Positions 62,375-64,000 of a stretch of 64,000 nucleotides of DNA are shown piece after piece. This DNA is from Erythrobacter litoralis HTCC2594. GTDB taxonomy: Bacteria; Pseudomonadota; Alphaproteobacteria; Sphingomonadales; Sphingomonadaceae. Numbering within the stretch: the first letter of the stretch is position 1; the number at the start of each line of letters is the position of its first letter. The translations under genes were made by a program, and so were the position numbers. A model generated the notes under the pieces. That model did no database searches. It worked only from the letters and a program-made list of their open reading frames with translations, and was not told the origin of the DNA. The stretch lies in NCBI RefSeq assembly GCF_000013005.1, contig NC_007722.1, positions 1,927,501 to 1,991,500 of the forward strand, read 5' to 3'.

Positions 62375-62569
62375 TCAGGTGAAGTCCAGCCCCTTAAACT
62401 CGCCTGAACTGCGCCACGCCGCGATATAAGTGGAGAAAGCGGGTGCGCCGCCGGAGTGCCCGACACTGTACCTGTCGCGATCGCGCAAGCGCTTGTCGCT
62501 CTCCTCGGCATATCCGGCCTACAGCGCATCCTCGTCGATGGTGCCGAAATCCGGTGCTCTTCTCGCCAT
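62375..62569 (-). pseudogene. Small gene interrupted by an in-frame TAG
   Basis: ATG 62569 opens MARRAPDFGTIDEDAL, then TAG at 62519-62521. The frame continues AGYAEESDKRLRDRDRYSV for about 48 codons to TGA at 62375-62377. There is no other stop in this 65-codon frame. PDF...DEDAL and YAEESDKRLR recall the N-terminus of flavin monooxygenases, but the rest is absent, so it is an unassigned short gene. It is divergent from the P450. Confidence 0.55.
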
Positions 62570-62646
62570 GACCGCTGTCTCCTCACAAACAGGGTGACAC
62601 ATTCGTCTCTCTATGCAACCTTTTGTGTCGGAGAGAGGAGAACCCC

Positions 62647-63885
62647 ATGGCCACTGCCGCCACGGATGCGAGGGCTATCGCGCCGGTCGATGTCAGCCGC
62701 GAAGCGCTCTATGTCGAAAATCGCTGGCACGAGCCCTTCGCGCAACTGCGCCGCGAGATGCCGGTCAGCTGGACGCCCGAAAGCCCCTACGGCCCCTATT
62801 GGTCGGTCGTGACGCACGAACTGGTGAGCAAGGTCGAGCTCGATACCGAGACCTTCTCCTCCAGTTGGGAGCGCGGCAATATCACTATCGCCGACCCGGC
62901 GCCCGAAACCAACCTGCCCAATTTCATCGCCGCAGACCCGCCGCTGCACACCGCGCAGCGCAAGGTCATCCAGCCGGCCTTCGCGCCAAGCCAGATGCGG
63001 ATTCGCGAACAGCAGGTGCGCGAGCGCTGCGCTTACCTGCTCGACAAGGTGCCGGTGGGCGAGACGTTCGATTGGGTCACCGAAGTCTCGATACCGCAGA
63101 CGATGGGCATGCTGTGCATCATCTTCGGCATGGACCCCGATGCCGAGAGCGAGGATCTCAAGCGCTGGTCGGATTTTGCCAGCGGGGTGGGCGAGAACAG
63201 CCAGACCGAGGAATACCGAGCCGAGTGGCTCACCCAGATGCACGCCATGCTCGCGCGCTTCGACCAGTTGCTCGACGAGCGGCGGCAAGCCGAGCCGGGC
63301 GATGATTTGCTCAGCCGGATGGTGCACTCGGAAGCCATGGGCAATCTTTTGCCGATGGAGCGGCTGGCCAATCTCGCCCTGTTGTTGGTCGGCGGCAACG
63401 ACACGACGCGCAATTCGGCCAGCGCCATCGTGCGCGGGTTCGATATGTATCCCGAACAGCTCGACGTGCTGTATGGCGACGCCTCGCTGATCCCCAATGC
63501 GGCGCAGGAAGTGATCCGCTGGCAGTCTCCCGTGCTGCACATGCGGCGCACGACGACCCGCGATACCGAGCTCGCCGGGCAGCATATTCCCGAGGGCGAG
63601 AAGGTCGTGCTGTGGTATATTTCCGCCAATCGCGACGAGGCGGTCTTCGAGGATGCCGACCGTTTCGATGTCGCGCGCGCCAATGCGCGGCGGCACCTCG
63701 CCTTCGGCCACGGCATCCACCGCTGCGTCGGCGCGCGGCTGGCGGAAATCCAGATCGGCACCTTGATCGAGGAGATCGTGGGTCGCGGCTGGCGGATCGT
63801 CCCGCAAGGCGAACCGACGCGGCAGGCGAGCCCGTTCCTGCGCGGATTTACGTCGATGCCGGTGAAGATAGAGCGGCGGGGCTGA
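62647..63885 (+). CDS. Cytochrome P450 (CYP153-like)
   Basis: A 412-residue soluble P450. The I-helix carries GGNDTTRNSAS with the acidic/alcohol pair for O2 activation. The ExxR motif is EVIRW, and the heme-binding loop is FGHGIHRCVGARLAE, with the Cys ligand. The pattern around the heme loop resembles CYP153-type alkane or terpene hydroxylases of sphingomonads. The electron partners are not in the window. ATG 62647 follows GGAGAGAGGAG, a strong ribosome binding site. Confidence 0.93.
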   Translation: MATAATDARAIAPVDVSREALYVENRWHEPFAQLRREMPVSWTPESPYGPYWSVVTHELVSKVELDTETFSSSWERGNITIADPAPETNLPNFIAADPPLHTAQRKVIQPAFAPSQMRIREQQVRERCAYLLDKVPVGETFDWVTEVSIPQTMGMLCIIFGMDPDAESEDLKRWSDFASGVGENSQTEEYRAEWLTQMHAMLARFDQLLDERRQAEPGDDLLSRMVHSEAMGNLLPMERLANLALLLVGGNDTTRNSASAIVRGFDMYPEQLDVLYGDASLIPNAAQEVIRWQSPVLHMRRTTTRDTELAGQHIPEGEKVVLWYISANRDEAVFEDADRFDVARANARRHLAFGHGIHRCVGARLAEIQIGTLIEEIVGRGWRIVPQGEPTRQASPFLRGFTSMPVKIERRG

Positions 63886-63888
63886 GCG

Positions 63889-64000
63889 GTGTCCTACAGG
63901 CTCTACGGCGCGCTCGCTTCGCCCTATTCGATCAAGATGCGCGCCGTGCTGCGTTATCGCCGGATCGTCCACACCTGGCATGATGGGCCCGAGCGGCAGG
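63889..64000 (+). CDS. Glutathione S-transferase-like N-terminus (partial, runs off right edge)
   Basis: GTG 63889 starts a frame reading [20 protein letters not shown], the thioredoxin-fold start of a GST with the active-site Ser/Pro region. Only 37 codons are visible. It follows the P450 stop by 3 bp and may be cotranscribed. Confidence 0.7.
   Translation, partial: MSYRLYGALASPYSIKMRAVLRYRRIVHTWHDGPERQ

Overview
The window is a GC-rich stretch of chromosome from an aerobic alphaproteobacterium, most likely Sphingomonadales and probably Erythrobacteraceae. This placement is an inference from gene content and codon style: a tol-pal operon with ybgC, an ATP-grasp purT, an SspB adaptor, DUF2945/DUF3008/DUF3140 small genes, CYP153-like P450, and many short palindromic repeats of the kind common in sphingomonad genomes. 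I see no rRNA, tRNA, prophage, transposase or CRISPR array. Genes are densely packed and many pairs overlap by ATGA, GTGA or TGATG.

Layout. 1-2.2 kb: partial ring-hydroxylating-oxygenase-like gene, hemF and the divergent nuclease gene pdeM. 2.3-10.4 kb: infC (apparent AUA start), a secreted protein, two tandem DUF547 genes (the first cut by one amber codon), an SLC13 transporter and a DUF4331/lipoprotein/TPR operon. 10.4-14.9 kb: a structured leader before a cystathionine gamma-synthase family gene, then purT, an SDR with degenerate active site, a J-domain protein and a small secreted peptide. 15-19.7 kb: ybgC-tolQ-tolR-tolA-tolB-pal on the minus strand. 20-24 kb: HIT and TM2 proteins and the histidine block hisB-hisH-hisA-hisF-hisE. 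24-26.8 kb: sspB, a conserved hypothetical, gmk and a fatty acid desaturase. 26.9-36.5 kb: a lipid/CoA catabolic cluster with three acyl-CoA dehydrogenases, two SDRs, a GPH-type transporter, a zinc alcohol dehydrogenase and an ACAD10/11-type kinase. 36.5-46 kb: a subtilase lipoprotein, dapD, a three-gene stress-type operon, dipeptidase, DoxX, SWIB, PEBP, S41 protease, DUF962 and fasciclin genes. 46-52.4 kb: small enzymes and membrane proteins, a photolyase-like FAD protein, EthD, a hotdog protein and a ribosome hibernation factor. 52.5-57.9 kb: a large secreted beta-helix/Ig-like protein, a 21-bp repeat array beside a helix-turn-helix gene, a PPOX protein, a cold-shock protein, DUF188 and DUF2726 proteins. 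57.9-61.8 kb: an AT-richer DUF6161-type membrane gene inserted next to a second, divergent thiC 3' tail, followed by thiC, a small membrane gene and a TPP riboswitch. 62-64 kb: EF-hand protein, a small amber-interrupted gene, a cytochrome P450 and the start of a GST.

The most unusual signals are the palindromic elements. At least nine copies of several families sit in intergenic spaces of operons (tolQ-tolR, hisA-hisF, between acyl-CoA dehydrogenase genes). One is inside hisF, where it is read in frame as an extra loop of about 30 residues, and another appears to encode a TolB N-terminal extension. Other points for follow-up are the unassigned structured leader at 10.45-10.6 kb, the 21-bp GTGACT array, the duplicated thiC tail beside the DUF6161 gene, the TPP-riboswitch-controlled membrane protein, and two genes each broken by a single in-frame TAG.
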